This document shows, in pieces, positions 1 through 13,493 of a stretch of DNA of 64,000 bases; the first letter of the stretch is position 1; each line of letters begins with the position of its first letter. Source of the stretch: Synaphobranchus kaupii (taxonomy: Eukaryota; Chordata; Actinopteri; Anguilliformes; Synaphobranchidae). The notes beneath the pieces are model-generated. The model saw nothing but the letters and a program-made list of their open reading frames with translations, was not told where the DNA came from and did no database searches. The DNA lies in assembly GCA_029718625.1 (NCBI GenBank), contig CM056376.1:111298259-111362258 (forward strand), in the 5' to 3' direction. A program made the translations under genes and the position numbers.

Positions 1-878
1 GGGGGGTGCTGTTTGACGCTGTGGGGGATGGGACATTGACGGTGAAGAGGGTGAGGCTGCTCGGAGAGAGCGCGATGCGTCACCCTCCCAAAAACTTTAC
101 TGAGAACAATGAGCCACTATTAGAGCAGAACCGGTCTTCAGATACCTGGGCTGATCTGACTTCCTCAGCAGGTATCCCAGCTGTGTCTGAGGAGAGCAGA
201 AAAGGCCTCTAACCTACATTAAAGTAGCAGTTTAAACCTTCTGAAGCCGTAGATATGCATGTCAAAGCTTTCACCTTTATGTTAACAAGTCATGTCACAC
301 AGTAAAAAAAAAAAAAAAAAAGACTGCAGATTTACAAGCAGAAGAAAGGATTAGTGTGAGATTGTCACCGTGCACTTCAGGTGTGTGTGTGTGAGCGTGC
401 GTGTGTGTGTGTGAGCGTGCGTGTACATGCGTGCAGCAGTCTCAGGTGAACTGAGTGTGAGGTGAAATTGCAGATAAGTGAAGCCCCAAGACTCTGGGCG
501 CGACATATTTCAGAGCCCTCCTGGACTTACAGTATGCTTAAACAGTATGCCCCCAGAGTACACCCCCCTCCCCCCCCCCAATGATAATCACATCCTGATT
601 TAGTGCCTGTGTGCACTGCAGAAACAGTCCTTAGACGCTAGGAATCATGGGATCAGCCTGTGTTAGGGAGGGAGGGCCAGGTGCATTAAAGCAGACAGAG
701 CTGGAGAGAGAGAAGGAGGTGAGGGAGAGTGAAAAGGGGAGCGAGAGAGAGAGAGAGAGCGAAAGGGAGAGGGGGAAAAAGTAGAGGGGGGGATGCAAGG
801 AACAAAACGGGGAAGGGGGTTGTTTGGGACCGAGAGAAGGAGAGAGACTGGGTCATTTCACCGTCCTCTTTACAGTTG

Positions 879-1066
879 TTTGAGGGGAACGGGCATGTGC
901 TGCGTGGCTGTGGAACACGTACCCGTTTGAGGGGAACGGGCATGTGCTGCGTGGCTGTGGAACACGTACCCGTTTGAGGGGAACGGGCATGTGCTGCGTG
1001 GCTGTGGAACACGTACCCGTTTGAGGGGAACGGGCATGTGCTGCGTGGCTGTGGAACACGTACTCC
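879..1066. repeat. 47-bp minisatellite, 4 copies
   Basis: The unit begins tttgaggggaacgggcatgt and ends cacgtacccg. Copies start at 879, 926, 973 and 1,020 and are nearly identical. The open frames across it are a by-product of the repeat. Confidence 0.95.
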
Positions 1067-2022
1067 TTCGAAGGCACGGGGGGTATGAAAGTGAATCATA
1101 AAATACTTTTTTATAATTTGGTACAGGGGGTTGGAATAATGAAGTGATTAAAAGAGGTGATTAAAAGACAGGGCCGCTAATGAAAGCCACGCTCATTAGA
1201 GACTAGAGAGCGTCTGCCTCCTTTGTGCCCAGACACCGGATCACTGGCATTCCTTTCAAATGTATTGCATCTGTGCCTCTCCCAGCCCGCACCGGGCCGA
1301 CCTCTCCCAGCCAGCAGGCCCGTCGGGCCGCCGCTGGTACCAGCCGTCGGTCAGGCAAAACAGTTTTTAGCAAAACATTTTTTTGCCCAGCCGTTTTTGC
1401 ATTCTTCTAACAGCTGATTCTCATCTCAGCCGCCGTGCCTGCCAGCGGATCGCTGGAGGGCCACTTTGCAAAGTGCTGGCAGGCGGCTACGGCAGCGACG
1501 GGCCGCCTGAATGTTTGCCGGGCCGGCGTACAACCCCCCCCCCCTCGCCTGTGCTGAATTGACTGCACGGCCTCTGGTAACCACACCAAAGCCTTATCGA
1601 GAGCAGCCTTGTTTATTTTGGGCAAGGGGGGGGGGGTTGAGCCTAAGTTCCTGGGCATGCCAATTTAAGGCTATAATTATGGAAGTTCCGTGTGTACGGA
1701 GGTCAAAAAAACCCCAATTACGTAATTGGCTTCAGTTTAGTTCACAGCGTTCCCGCTGCAGGTGTGGCTAAACTTTCTCCCTGAACGATACAAAGGGGCG
1801 GGGCTACTGCAGCTCTGTGCTGAACCACTTCCACCCAAAAACGATTTCCATTTTTACTTAATGTTTTTCCCCAAAGGGAGTCTTTTCAGTCGTTGTTTTG
1901 AAAAAGGAATCCGTTCCCAGGCGGTGTTCTGGTACAGAAGAAACCAAACTGGTGTTTCGGAGGGGTGAAGTCGATTACTGGACATTTGAAATGAATAAAA
2001 AACAAAACCATTTTAACTGGTA

Positions 2023-2023
<1 letters not shown>

Positions 2024-2053
<30 letters not shown>

Positions 2054-2525
2054 TCACCATCACACATTCATGTTATTTGGAGTTATATGAATGTTTCCAA
2101 ACTTACCCATAGGTATAGTGCAGATTGGAACTATGACAGGGCATCATAATGAACTTTTTCTTCATTAGCAAACTACTTAGCAAACATTAGCTAGCTTCTC
2201 TGGCTAGTAAACCAGAGTAGAAAATAATCATACCTCGTTGGGCCTGTTCAGACAAAAATGAGCCTACTGGCACCGTCATGTATGAATGTTATCAACCCAG
2301 TAAAATACTGGATAGTCATTTATTTGTGTGAACAAGAGAAGCCGTTCTTTGTTCTCTATGGGGAGGCAGATTCTGTCTCCCTTTCGGTGCATGAGAATGA
2401 CTCTTCCCTGCACCCACCTCTCTCTCTTTACCTCCCTTGCTCGTTCCCTCTTTCACTCTGTCTATACCTCTTTCTCTCCCTCTCTTCCTCTGTATTTGTT
2501 TCTCCCTCGCTCTCTGCCTCTCCCC

Positions 2526-2579
<54 letters not shown>

Positions 2580-2768
2580 CCTGAGCACTTCCTCATTGCT
2601 GACTGAGGGAAATACTTTCAAAGGCTGTCTGTGAATTCAGCCACTCAGTCAAATGGGGACCAGAAGGGAATTTGTAGGTTGTGTTACTTCAGGAAAAGGT
2701 TTTTCAAAAATGATTTTTAAAAACACACACAGACACACACAGGCACACACACACACACACACACACAC
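2024..2768. repeat. Microsatellite cluster (CA)n, (CT)n, (CA)n
   Basis: (CA)n at 2,024-2,052, (CT)n at 2,528-2,576 and (CA)n at 2,724-2,768, separated by ordinary intronic sequence and a pyrimidine-rich lead-in from 2,400. Confidence 0.95.
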
Positions 2769-3059
2769 TCCTTGGTCCCAGGTTGGGAATATTAAACTAC
2801 AATGGTCCGAATGCTGTGTTGTAATGTGGAGAGCTTGGATGGGGTCCCGCTGTGCTATAGCTCTGCGTGCTGCTAACACCATCCGCTTCTATTCTCACTT
2901 CTCCCTGCAGCATAGTGTTTAGCCTTCTCATAATCTCCTGTTATTCATAATGTGTCTCGAGTACAGAGTTTGAACATTTACCTTATTTGGTTGCGTTATT
3001 TTCAGAGACTGGGTTCATTGTTGTTCTCTTAAAAAAAAAAGTGTTTCATTTATCCTTTT

Positions 3060-4960
3060 CCCAGTAATTTCAACACGAGGAGTTGCTTTATTGGTAAAAC
3101 TTAATTTCAATTTTACATTCAATGAAAAGGTGCTGCTGGCTTGAATTTGGGGACTGTCCTAACAAGTCCTGCTCGACCTAACTGGATAATGTCCCGTGTG
3201 TGTGTGTCTGAGATCCATCTACTTGTCTTCCTCCCTTGCAGATAGTGAAAAGCATTTGTTCAGATTGGGATCAGGCCCGGGCAGAAAAGTCAGGAAGATT
3301 AGCCTTTATCAGGCCAAACGGCTACCGCATATTAATACGTTTAGCAGTAATGGGGGGTGCTTCGAAACGCTGACGGAGACGGGACGGGGCGAGCAGGCCC
3401 TATCAGCAGAGTAACCTCAGATGCCTGCTGATGAGAACCTAATTATGTGCACTTGAGCTCGAGACGGAGCTTCCCTGTTTTAGCAGACCGGGCGCTGGTC
3501 TCCGTAGTGACGGCGTGCACCGTCAGCGTTTCTCAAATGCATTTATTTATACATTATCTCTTTTTGTTTTTCTCTTAAAGGTTGTTTAAGCTCGTGGGGT
3601 GAGGTTGTTTCTCATAACCCCCCCTCCCCAGTCACCACCGAGACCCATTAAGAATAAACTCATAAAAACGCATCCTGTCAGTCGTCATAGTAATGCTGGG
3701 TATCCAATAATAAGGACGGAAGGTCGTAACGACGATTCTGTACGCTCACCAGATACTCAGCTCCTATGTTAATTCTGTCCTGTCCTGCTTCTTAACTATA
3801 AGAGGTTCTGGTTGGTAACAGGTGTGTTCGGTGTTGTGTTAAGGTACAGAATGTCCGTTGCTGCATGCGTTTACTCCCCTTAATTAATTTACGGAAGATG
3901 AATAAACTTGTGAATAAAAGTGTTTTGGTGTTGGTGGAAGGGAGATGGAGCGTCCAGTGTTAAGTACATGAAGTCTGGCGAGTCTGAAAATTCCGTGGAT
4001 GTGTTCATTTATTTTAAAAAGATGTTGGGGTGTTGAAATCTCTCTCTCTCTCTGGATAATGTAAATGAACAGCTCGATACTGTATGACCTGCGTAGCTTC
4101 GGGGGTACGCCATCCCCCACCCCCGCATCCAGATGAACAGCAGACCCCCGTAGAGAGCACAATTTTCACTGGCTAATCCAAGTTAAAGCGTATCGGTTGT
4201 TGGACTTCAATGCAGAAACCTGACCTGTTTTTGAGTGAGACCAGGCTGGACCCAGCCTACTCGCTTGCCCCGGGACAGAGGCAGAAGAAAAACAAAGTCT
4301 GAAAGAGAAAAAATATCACTCCCTCCACCCCCCCAAAAAAAAGGACACTGGATAAACTATTTACTTGAAATAAGCAATTCTGTAATGTGTTTAACCCTTT
4401 ATAGAGTAGGTTTTTGTAATGTTTTTTTAAATTCTAAATCACTGTTCTAGAACTCCATTGCTTTACAGTTAAAATTTAAATGCATTTTTAATTTAAATGT
4501 ACAATTTATCAGTAGTGATTGTAACATCTGCATTACAATGTTCAGTTGAGAACATTCTAATCACAAATTTGTGATCTTACACCTTATTGGGTTAAAACAT
4601 CTTTATCTGCTTATATAAAGTCTTCTCATAGTCCCCGCCCCCCAAATCTGAACATCTATTAAAATAGGCTGTTTCATTATTTCTCTATTTTAGGTTTGTG
4701 GTGAAAACTTTGGGTTGCCATGTACGTCTTGTTAAGGGCAGCTATGACAAATGGCCGCAGCTGTACAAACTAATCTCCCTGTAGCTTTCACACATGGCGC
4801 CCAATTAACAATGGGCCACTGTCAGGCCTTAATCCGCCGCTAGCCTCTCTCTCCTCCCGCGGAGGCCTGCGAGCAGGACTGGGAATCGCGCGGCGCTACA
4901 TGCTGTCCGTAATATCCGCCGTGTGAAAACGTTGCTTATTTAAATAATGGAGTACCAGCT
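3060..4960 (+). other. Unique intronic stretch, no gene seen
   Basis: About 1.9 kb with little repeat apart from a short (CT)n at 4,039-4,053. No exon with splice sites is supported. The stretch 4,735-4,960 (cggcgcccaattaac-type words, acaatgggcc, ccttaatccgccgctagcct) has the mixed homeodomain/SOX-like word content often seen in conserved regulatory DNA, but this cannot be tested from one sequence. Confidence 0.35.
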
Positions 4961-4995
4961 GCAGTCTGTGCATTTTGACAGTCCTGTATATATTT

Positions 4996-5026
<31 letters not shown>

Positions 5027-5869
5027 GTGTTAAGTGCACTGCATTTGAATTCAGTAACTTGCTAGAATATGCTGAAAGTCAGGGACACAGGAGAGACACG
5101 TGTAAAAAAGTAAGCAGGCAGTTGTGCATTCCTTTTCTAGTTCTTAGATTTGACAAAGGGTGGAATTTCCAGCGCATGGCTTTCAAAGTAGATATATTTG
5201 TTGGTATGTGTGTGTGTGTGGGGGGGGGGGGGGGTGTCTTTAAAACAGGGAAGTAGTTTGTAAGAGATGCACGCTCAGCTGATCTCAGGTCATAAATTAC
5301 TCCTTTTTCAGAAATGACTGCACCAGAGGACCAGCGGAGAGCACTTTTTTTTGGACACTCCCCCTCCCCCTCTTCCCCTAAACTCCCTTTTACACCTTAC
5401 AGTCTCTGTTCAGTGGGGAGCACAATGAAGGCTGTTAGGCTTCATGAAATGGATTTGAAAAGCAAAATACATTTTAAGCAGTATTTCCTGTTATGTGGGC
5501 TGGGGTTATAGGGTTTGCACCAACCCATTAAAGCAAATGACTTTGTACCGATTGAAGCGTTCACGGTTTGCATACTTCTGTTTTTTGTGACTTACAGAAG
5601 GTTTGGGGCAAACGGACGATTATGCAAATGCAATTTGTCTATTGGCCTGTTGTGCATGCTTGTGTAGCCCACGGTATTGTAGCTGATTGGACAGCCTTGC
5701 TTACTGTCCAATCAGCATGCCGTGCAGGATAGGCCTGGCTAGCAGTGTTGCAGATTAAGGTGGAAAAGCCCTACAGCCTAACAGGGGAAGGCCCAAGCGG
5801 ACATGTGCAGGCATGCATGCCTTCAAACCTGATGCAGAACAGGAGGTTTAAGCCACACAAAATTGATTT

Positions 5870-6105
5870 TTGTGTGTGTGTGTGTTGCAGGTGTGTGTGT
5901 GGGGGGCAGTTGGAGGTGTGTGTGTGTGTCGGTTGGATGTGTGTGTTTGTGTGTGTGTGTGTGGGTGGGTTGGAGGTATGTGTGTGGGGGGGTTGAAGGT
6001 GTGTGTGTGTGTGTGTGTGTGTGTTGCAGGTGTGTGTGCGTGGGGGGCAGTTGGAGGTGTGTGTGTGTGTGGGTTGGAGGTGTGTGTGTGTGTGTGTGTA
6101 TGTGT
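5870..6105. repeat. GT-rich imperfect minisatellite
   Basis: (GT)n interspersed with ttgcaggtgtgtgtg and ggggggcagttggaggtgtg. The motif pair recurs with a 139-bp offset (5,885 and 6,024). Confidence 0.9.
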
Positions 6106-6168
6106 TTGACAGTATGTGGAACAACAGTGCTGTCAGGGTTGATATGTTTATTTCTCCAGGTTTCAGGG

Positions 6169-6214
<46 letters not shown>

Positions 6215-7128
6215 TCTTCGTCTCAGGTGAGGTCACCTTATGACAGCTCGTAATTAAGCACAGTTTGTTCCTGCGTCAGGAGTCGGGACACAGGCGGTGC
6301 TGTCCCTGAGTGCTCTCTGTGGAACTTTGTTTTCTTTTCTACTGAAGCCATTTATTTTGGTTGAGGTTTTTAAAAAAAAAAAGAAGAGAAAAAACATTTT
6401 AGTGAAACGCTGGGCTCCACGCCTTCATGCCTGCCAGAAAGAGAGCGCTCATTAAGCAGAGTCCCAGAAGCATGTCTAAACAACCTTTCACACTTTTCTG
6501 TCCCTCCCTAAGACAACTTATTGATTCAGAAAAAAAAATATTTTGTTTGCTTTTGAGTGCCTGGCAGAGGTCTTGAGGGAGGTGCCAACTAGTGCAAATG
6601 TGAGCCGTCGACCGTACAAACCTCCAGCCCCAGCGTCCAAGAACAGCCCTGCTCCACTCCTCCGACCTCAGGGCTCTGTCATTACCACAAACCCACAAGC
6701 TCTCTCTGCCAGAGAGAGAGAGAGAACGAGAGAGAGAGAGAGAGAGCGAGACAGAGAGTAGATAGAGAGGGTGTGATGGCAGGTCTGTATCTCACTCAAA
6801 ACACAGAAAACTCAGACGTCCAAAACGGGGACCTACAGCAAAGCTCGCGCCCGTCCCGCGCACCCGTGGCACCGCGCAGTCTCTGTTCCGGAACGGGACG
6901 CGCCAGCGGCGTGAGTTGACCCTCGGTGTGGCCGCGCGAGTGGCTGTCGGTGGGCTCAGGGCCCAAGTTCGCACCCGAGCGCTTCATCCCTAAGCGTTTG
7001 GGCTCCTGTCGCTATGGGTGTCCCAGGCGCTGCCTGACTCTGTAATGACAAACAGCCCGGGCTCTGCGCTCCCGGGCCAAAAATCTGGCTTCTTTTTAAC
7101 CGCGCTGGCTGAACAGAAACAGCAGCCG

Positions 7129-7169
<41 letters not shown>

Positions 7170-7439
7170 ACTCTGTCTATATCTCTCTCTGTCTCTCTCT
7201 CTTGCTCTCTCTGTTTCGCATGTGTCTCACAGCCTAAAACAACAGTTTTTTTTAAGTTTTTTTTTAACCGCCTTCTTGAACAGAAACAGTGACCACCAGT
7301 TTAGAGCCTTTTTCCGCACGCGGTCTAACATCTGCTCTCTGACCGTAATGCCAGAAGGCCTGAAAATAAATATGAAATAAATATGAAATACCCCGTTCAG
7401 ACATACATTTTGGGGGTGGGGTCTGCACACCCTGCCCTT

Positions 7440-7640
7440 ATCCTAACCGTGAACAGCGTGCACATGAACTGGGCTGGGAACTGGGCGGTTGCAGGTTCCA
7501 TTCCCAGGTGGGGCACTGCCGTTTCACACTTGAGCTCGCATAACCTGAATGGCTTCAGCAAAACTCCAGCCACATAATTGTATTTTAGGTGAGAACTGTA
7601 CGCTGTGTACATTACTCTGGATTAGTGCGTCTGTTGAAAG
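7440..7640 (+). mobile_element. tRNA-derived SINE, divergent copy
   Basis: The B-box region ggttccattccc, the body caggtggggcactgccgttt and the 3' part cataacctgaatggcttcag place this in the same SINE family. The tail remnant ctctggattagtgcgtctgt is visible. The head is degraded. Confidence 0.75.
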
Positions 7641-8821
7641 CCTAATTGTAAGTGTGAATGCAAATATGCGGAGCAGGAGCAGGTCTCGCCGCTCAGGGCT
7701 GGCCTGGTGTTAGGATTAGTCCGTTGTGTGCCGTGTTGTGCAGTGAGGACGGGGTTCTGGTGGGCCTGGCGTGGGTTAAACCCGGGCCGGTCTACAGCGG
7801 TGTCACATGGCAGTCCTACATCCCCATATAACGACAGTCACAGAGATTTTCTGCGCCCCCCCCCCCCCCCCCCCCTCCCCCTTCCTCGCAGGATTAATCA
7901 AATCATGAAAATGTATCTGCGAATCTCAGAGCTGGGTGTAAACTGATCCTCTGTGCCCTAAAGTAAGTTTATGTAATGTGAAGATACAGTGGCTGCAGCG
8001 GAGAGTTTCTTGGCATCTGTGCAAGACTTGCTCTTTTAAAAAAAAATTTTAGAAGAAAAACCACAGCCGATTCAGACATGAGCACAGATTGAAACGGGGA
8101 CAACGCTCATATGGAAAAAGGCTGTTATGGAAGAAAATGCTTCTCTCTGTGTTTTGAGTGCTGTTTGGGGGTGGCTGGGCGTGGCTTACGTCATTCAAAA
8201 ATACCATTATTATGCCTTTACATTATATGGCAATATCATGCATACTGTGGACCACAACTGCAAAGAAACCACCACACGTGCAAACTTTTATTTCCCAAAT
8301 AAAAGTTTTACGCTCACGGTAACCACATACAAAAACATAATGATGAAAAAATGCTCAGCAATTTCCACAGCCACTTGGATCATGCTAGTCAGTAAATCAC
8401 TCGAAAGTATGTGTGTGTATTCCTCTGTATCCCAGGGTACTTTACAGCGTGACCAGAAATTAACTCAGATTTGGCTTGGAATTGAATTCCAAGTTGGAAA
8501 AGACCAGATGCAGAACTAAAAGCACGGTCCAGCCCACCTGAGTTTTTTGGATCACTAACAACAAAAAAAAAAAGTACTGCCTCTATTGTGGTCGTCTTGT
8601 CAGATGTATTGCGTATAACCACACTGCACTGGTGCACTGACGAAGTTACATTCAGTGCAATTTGCACAATTAAACTGGAAGAAGGCAGAAGAAGGTTGGT
8701 TTGTATCTGATCCTGGCTTCTTCGGGAGAAGCACACCCCCCGGCCCCCCTGCCATGATTTATCCTGGCCGTCGAACTGAGCGCGCTCGGCTGGCCGAGAC
8801 TCCGCGCTGCCAAAACCTCCC

Positions 8822-9360
8822 AGACTTTCTCTTTCTCTCTCTCTCTCTCTCTCGCGCTCTCGGGGCCAATCAGAACGAGGGGCCCCATCATATGAAAATA
8901 ATCACACGCCACACTTTTAATGTTTCAAGCGATGCCTTTTTGGCAGGAGGAGCCCGCCACGCAAGAGAGGAGCTGAGGACGGATCCCTTCACTCAAAAAA
9001 AACATAAAGAGCGAGAGCGAGTTTTTTTAGAGCGAGTTTTAAAAAAAAGATGGAAAATAAAAGTTATATAAAGCTAACTTTCTATTTGTGTGTTCTGGCC
9101 AAAGCGGCAAGCTGGAAGGATCTGGAAGCTGGTTTTGAGTGTTTTTTTTTTTTAAATATTGTTTTTATTTTTTATGGTGTGAGAGAGCAAGTGAATATGA
9201 GAGCAAAAAAGTGAGTGAGAGAGAGAGAGACAGAGAAAGAATGAGCGAGAGCAAGAGAAAAAAGTGAGAGAAAGTGTAAGAGTCAGTGCGAGAGAGAGTG
9301 AAGATTGGCAGAGAGAAAGAGTGAGTGAGAGAGCGCTCTGTTGAGAGGGAGAGAGAGAAA
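8822..9360. repeat. CT tract and GA-rich tract
   Basis: (CT)n at 8,826-8,852 and a 170-bp polypurine GAGAGA-rich stretch at 9,180-9,360 with scattered gtga units. Nothing else is recognised here. Confidence 0.85.
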
Positions 9361-9837
9361 ATGTAATGAAGCTCATAACATCATGTGGCCTTCATGGAAT
9401 TCCAGGAGTGTGTGACAGCACGGAAAAAAAGAGCTTGGCGGTTTTGGCGGTTATATATAGGCCCTGATGGTGGGTTCAGAGCAGGACAGCGGCTGGCGTG
9501 CTCAGCAACATGGTCTTTCTCAGGCGCACCCCCTATCTCTCCGGCTTGGATTATGTATAAACATTTTTCATACGCGCTGTGTACATTAGACATTTTGTGA
9601 TTCATTGTGGCCCAGGGGCTGTTTGGCCTTACGGCAGCGCCGTTATGACAGATTCTTTTTCAATGATACTGAAAAACCGCCTCTCGTTCCCCTCGCAAAG
9701 GGAGGTGAGGATGGACGGAATGCAGACTCTTTCATTACCGACGACGGCGGAGAGAAGGCAGGCCGTTTTCCTGCCTGTCCAAATGCAGGCCCCCTCTCGG
9801 AAACCAAATATGCTGAAAATCTATTGAAATAAAATAC

Positions 9838-9955
9838 ATTAAGATATTTCAACACTTTACAATATGTGGGAAAATATACAAATATACACTTCAGATATTG
9901 CAGTATACTTTTTATGCAGCTGTGAAATGTATTTATCATTATATTTTAAAAAATG
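9838..9955. repeat. AT-rich dispersed repeat, copy 1
   Basis: The phrase agatatttcaacactttaca, followed by atatgtgggaaaatatacaa and ttgcagtatact, is similar to 16,612-16,742. It is non-coding and the family is not recognised. Confidence 0.5.
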
Positions 9956-11025
9956 CTTAATTTCTGTAAGGACAAATTCCTTCTGGGCACATTTGTTCAC
10001 TTCCATTTTTCTCTTTAATTCTGAAATATCCCAATTTTTTTTAAATCAAAAAAAGGTGAAAAATTAATAGAATTTTCCGGAATGCAGTCTGTCAGAATGC
10101 CTCAAGTGCTGCTTTGTCTGAGTGTCCACAAATTTATGAGCTTATGCCTGGATGAGAAATCAAGGGCTCCCATTACGGTAAACGTTTGTAAAGCAATAGC
10201 GTTGTACTACAGTAACCCTCAAATAGTCATGTTATTCTTTTTCATTTAGAGAAAGTAGAATGCCAAACTATGAAAGAAACTCTGCTTGTTTACTCAGTGT
10301 GGTTACAGTCCTCGTTTATTTCGTTTGGTGCTTTCTCTGTCTTATTCTGTTTGATTTCTCGCCAAGTGTTTGATACGTGTAGACCAACAGTGTTCCTAGA
10401 TTTTATAACCTACTTGGCTTCTATTTCCGCTGTACTGAACTAAATCTGGATGACATTTTTAACTCTTTGTTTTTATTTGTAGAATGTAACACATTGTGGT
10501 AGAAGTCAGCGAGGGTGGAGTAGGAGGAGACTCGTCACGGCAACGGTGTGACGGACAGACCACACCTCCTACTGCCGTTGGGGCCGGATGGGTTGTGTAG
10601 TTTCTAGTTATTGAATGGGCACAACAGGACATGCGTGTGCATGTGCACATGTGTGTGTGTGTGTTTGTGTGAGACATTAAGATGATAGATCTTTCAGGGG
10701 ACCTGGAGCTCATAACCCTGGCCAGTCAAGTCACTTGAAACGGGACCAAATAACTTAGCAGTGGCTGCAGAGCTGGGGTGCCTCACGTTCAACTGCCAAT
10801 CAGATTTCCTCCTTTTTTCACCGAGAGGCCTCTGATTGGCCAGACCTTCAAAGTTGTCCTAAGAACTGTGCTTCAAGGTTTGAATAGATGGAATGTCTCT
10901 CTATGTCTTGGTCCTTCCCTTGTATTTTCCAGATCTTTACTCCGGATAAGTATTGGATTTGCGTTTAGGTTAAGTAGAGTTATGGCGCATGAAAACAACT
11001 TTGGGCCTTGTATGGTACAGACGTT

Positions 11026-11205
11026 ACTAGGGCTCTGGGCGTGCAGTGCCAAGGTTGCAGGTTCGATTCCCAGGTGGGGGCACTGCCGTTGTACCCTTGA
11101 TCGAGGTCATTAACCTGAATTGCTTCAGTAAATGTCAAGTCGTATAAGTGGATCATATGTAAGCTATGTAAGTCGGCCTGGATGAACTGCGTAATACATG
11201 TTTGC
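11026..11205 (+). mobile_element. tRNA-derived SINE, older copy
   Basis: The B box ggttcgattcc is followed by caggtgggggcactgccgtt and gtacccttga, the same body as at 47,868. The A-box end is degraded (ctagggctctgggcgtgcag). The 3' part keeps taacctgaattgcttcagta and a divergent tail. Confidence 0.8.
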
Positions 11206-12136
11206 CTAAAAATAAAATCTCTTAATATCTGCCTCAAAGCGGTAACCAGATTTGTTTCACATTGCTGAAAGGTATACCCTACATTCAGAACACTCCTTTC
11301 TTTAGAGAGTGCAGTATGTGGCCCGTAAATCTGTCGTTTGTCGTCACCAGTTTGGCCGGTCTACTGAACTCTTGTCGCCTGTATCCACTTCTCTGTAATA
11401 GTCAAGTCAGTGCTGGCAGGGTAGACACACGCTTTCTCCACATACCTTACCGGTCCTGTGGTTTCTGTATACATGTGAGTGATTAGAAGCAAAAAAAAAC
11501 AAAAAAACAAAGGTCCCTTGAATTACCTTAAATTGCCTAAATGCGCTGTTGGGTTTAGTTCTCACCCAAAATGGTGTCAAATATGCAGTGTCAAATGTAC
11601 TGTTCTCGATGGATGAGGTACAAATCGCTCTCTGCTGCACATTGGGCTGAGACAGACACATTTCTAAAACGATAATAAAATGTTTTTTAGGACATAGGCT
11701 ATTATCAGTGAAGGCTTGCTTTTTGCGTATTAGCTTGTAAACGTTTTTAGGCCAATTTTTAAAAGGTGACAGTGTGTAGATCTCCTCTACTCTGGATGTC
11801 GGGCCGCTGTGGGGATGGGGAGGCGGACGGGGGGAGGCTGATGGGTAAGGGCGGAGGGGGGGTTTGGGGGGTTTGGGCTTGTCAGGGGCCTTCGCAGTGC
11901 CTCTGTCCCATGCTAGCACTCGGCGCGGGGGCCTGAAAAGACGGACCCGTCACCTGCCAGACTGGCGGAATGTTAATGCCACAGCGCTGATAATTGGATT
12001 TTATGCATACCGTCTGCCGGGACGCCCGGGAACTTGGGCTTTTTTTGTTTGGGCCAGGGTCTGGGATCCTCAATAGAATCCGTCTCTCCTCCATGTTTAT
12101 ATAATGAGTCATGACTTAATAAGAGTGTTTATATTG

Positions 12137-13105
12137 TGTGTGTGTATGTCTGTGTGTGTGTGTGTGTGCGTGTGTGTGTGTGTGTGTGTGGGGGGGGGGG
12201 TTACCCCTTTTGTTGGATTTCTGTGGGGTTTGCGGGGAGACGGTGCAGGGAGGGGGGCGTTATGTAAAGAAATCCAGTAAAGAGTCCTCATGTGTTCTTG
12301 ATCAGATAATACACACTGTCTGTGTACAACAGACCCTGCAGGGACCTGGCTTCCCACTGATGGAAATGAAAATCGGTGATATGGGCGTCGTGTTGCCCTC
12401 AGACGCCAGAGAACGGGTCTGAGGGGAGGAGAGAGGGAGGGCCGGGGGGTGGAGGGGGGGGGGCTTTGAGAAAAAGAGATGGTGAGAGACACAATGGAAG
12501 AGCTAGAGAAAGACAGAAAGAGATTGTGTGTGAGAGAGTGAACTAGAGAGAGAGAGAGAAACTGAGAGAGAAGAGGAGAGAGAGTCCGAGGGAGTTCGAG
12601 GAAGGCCGCGTATATTTACGAGCATGTTGGGTCCCATGGCGCGGCAGAGGGATCGATGTTGGTTATGTTATGGCTGTGTTTGCGTCCGTGGGCTGGGTAG
12701 AGGAGTTGGGGGGAGGGGGGGGTGGGGTCTGGCACTCTGGCCCCCTTCTCCGGCCTCCTCAGCTATTTCCACCAGCGCGGCGGCTGCAGCCGGAGAAAAG
12801 TCTCCGCTGTTGTGACCTAAATTCTTTTAATTCACCTCAGAGGACCCTGAGCTGCAGCCCAGCCCAGTCCCCCCACCCCCGTTCTGCTCGGCTCATAAGT
12901 AATGTATGTTCTGTTTGTATGTTAAACTTCCTTCCTGTGAACAGGGAAACCGTGTGAAAATATTTTTTTCGTTCTCCCCATTCCCTACTGTAATAGAATG
13001 GGTAATTTTTTTTCCCATCGTGAGCATAGCTATGGAAAACTTGTGAGAGAGAAGAGAGAAAGCGAGAGGGAGAGAGAGATAGAGAGGAACAGAGAGAGAG
13101 AGTGT
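12137..13105. repeat. GT tract and two GA-rich tracts
   Basis: (GT)n(G)n at 12,137-12,200, GA-rich at 12,470-12,595 and GA-rich at 13,043-13,103. The interval 12,600-13,040 is C/G-rich intronic DNA without a recognisable gene. Confidence 0.85.
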
Positions 13106-13353
13106 GTCGACTGATTTGTTGTTGTTGGCTGGCGCTTTTTATTCTGCACTTGGTCTGTAAAAAAAAAAAAAAAGCTGAAATAAGGATTTAAAAGTTACTC
13201 ACTGAGTTTACAGACGGCTGTGTTTGGGGCTTTGCTTTGCTGAGATCATTCCCCTGCTGTTCCACAGACGGTAGGCCCGTCCTCAGACTGCTCCTCCTGC
13301 AGTGGTGTTAGGCTCCCGAAACGCAAGCGGCCATCTTTATCTCTGCTCTACAC

Positions 13354-13493
13354 TGGACCCTGTTCCTCATAGCTGGTTAACTGTGCTGAGTAAAACCCGG
13401 AACACTGCTTTTGCTTCACAATATGTTCCATATTCGGGGGGTTTCCGGGTGTTACTCAGCACAGTTAGCCAGCTACGAGGAACAGGGCCCTGC
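13354..13493. repeat. 140-bp hairpin element with about 47-bp arms
   Basis: The left arm starts at ggaccctgttcctcatagct (13,354) and runs to about 13,400. The right arm is its near-perfect inverse, from tttccgggtgttactcagca (13,442) to ggccctg (13,493). Mismatches are few (for example cat/cgt and ggtta/ggcta). The loop is about 40 bases. This is a compact fold-back MITE or a potential RNA hairpin. Confidence 0.8.

Noticed and set aside
11407..11919. Minus-strand frame of 170 codons
   Set aside because: Low-complexity Pro-rich start followed by unrecognisable sequence; checked against the NFI DNA-binding exon and unrelated.
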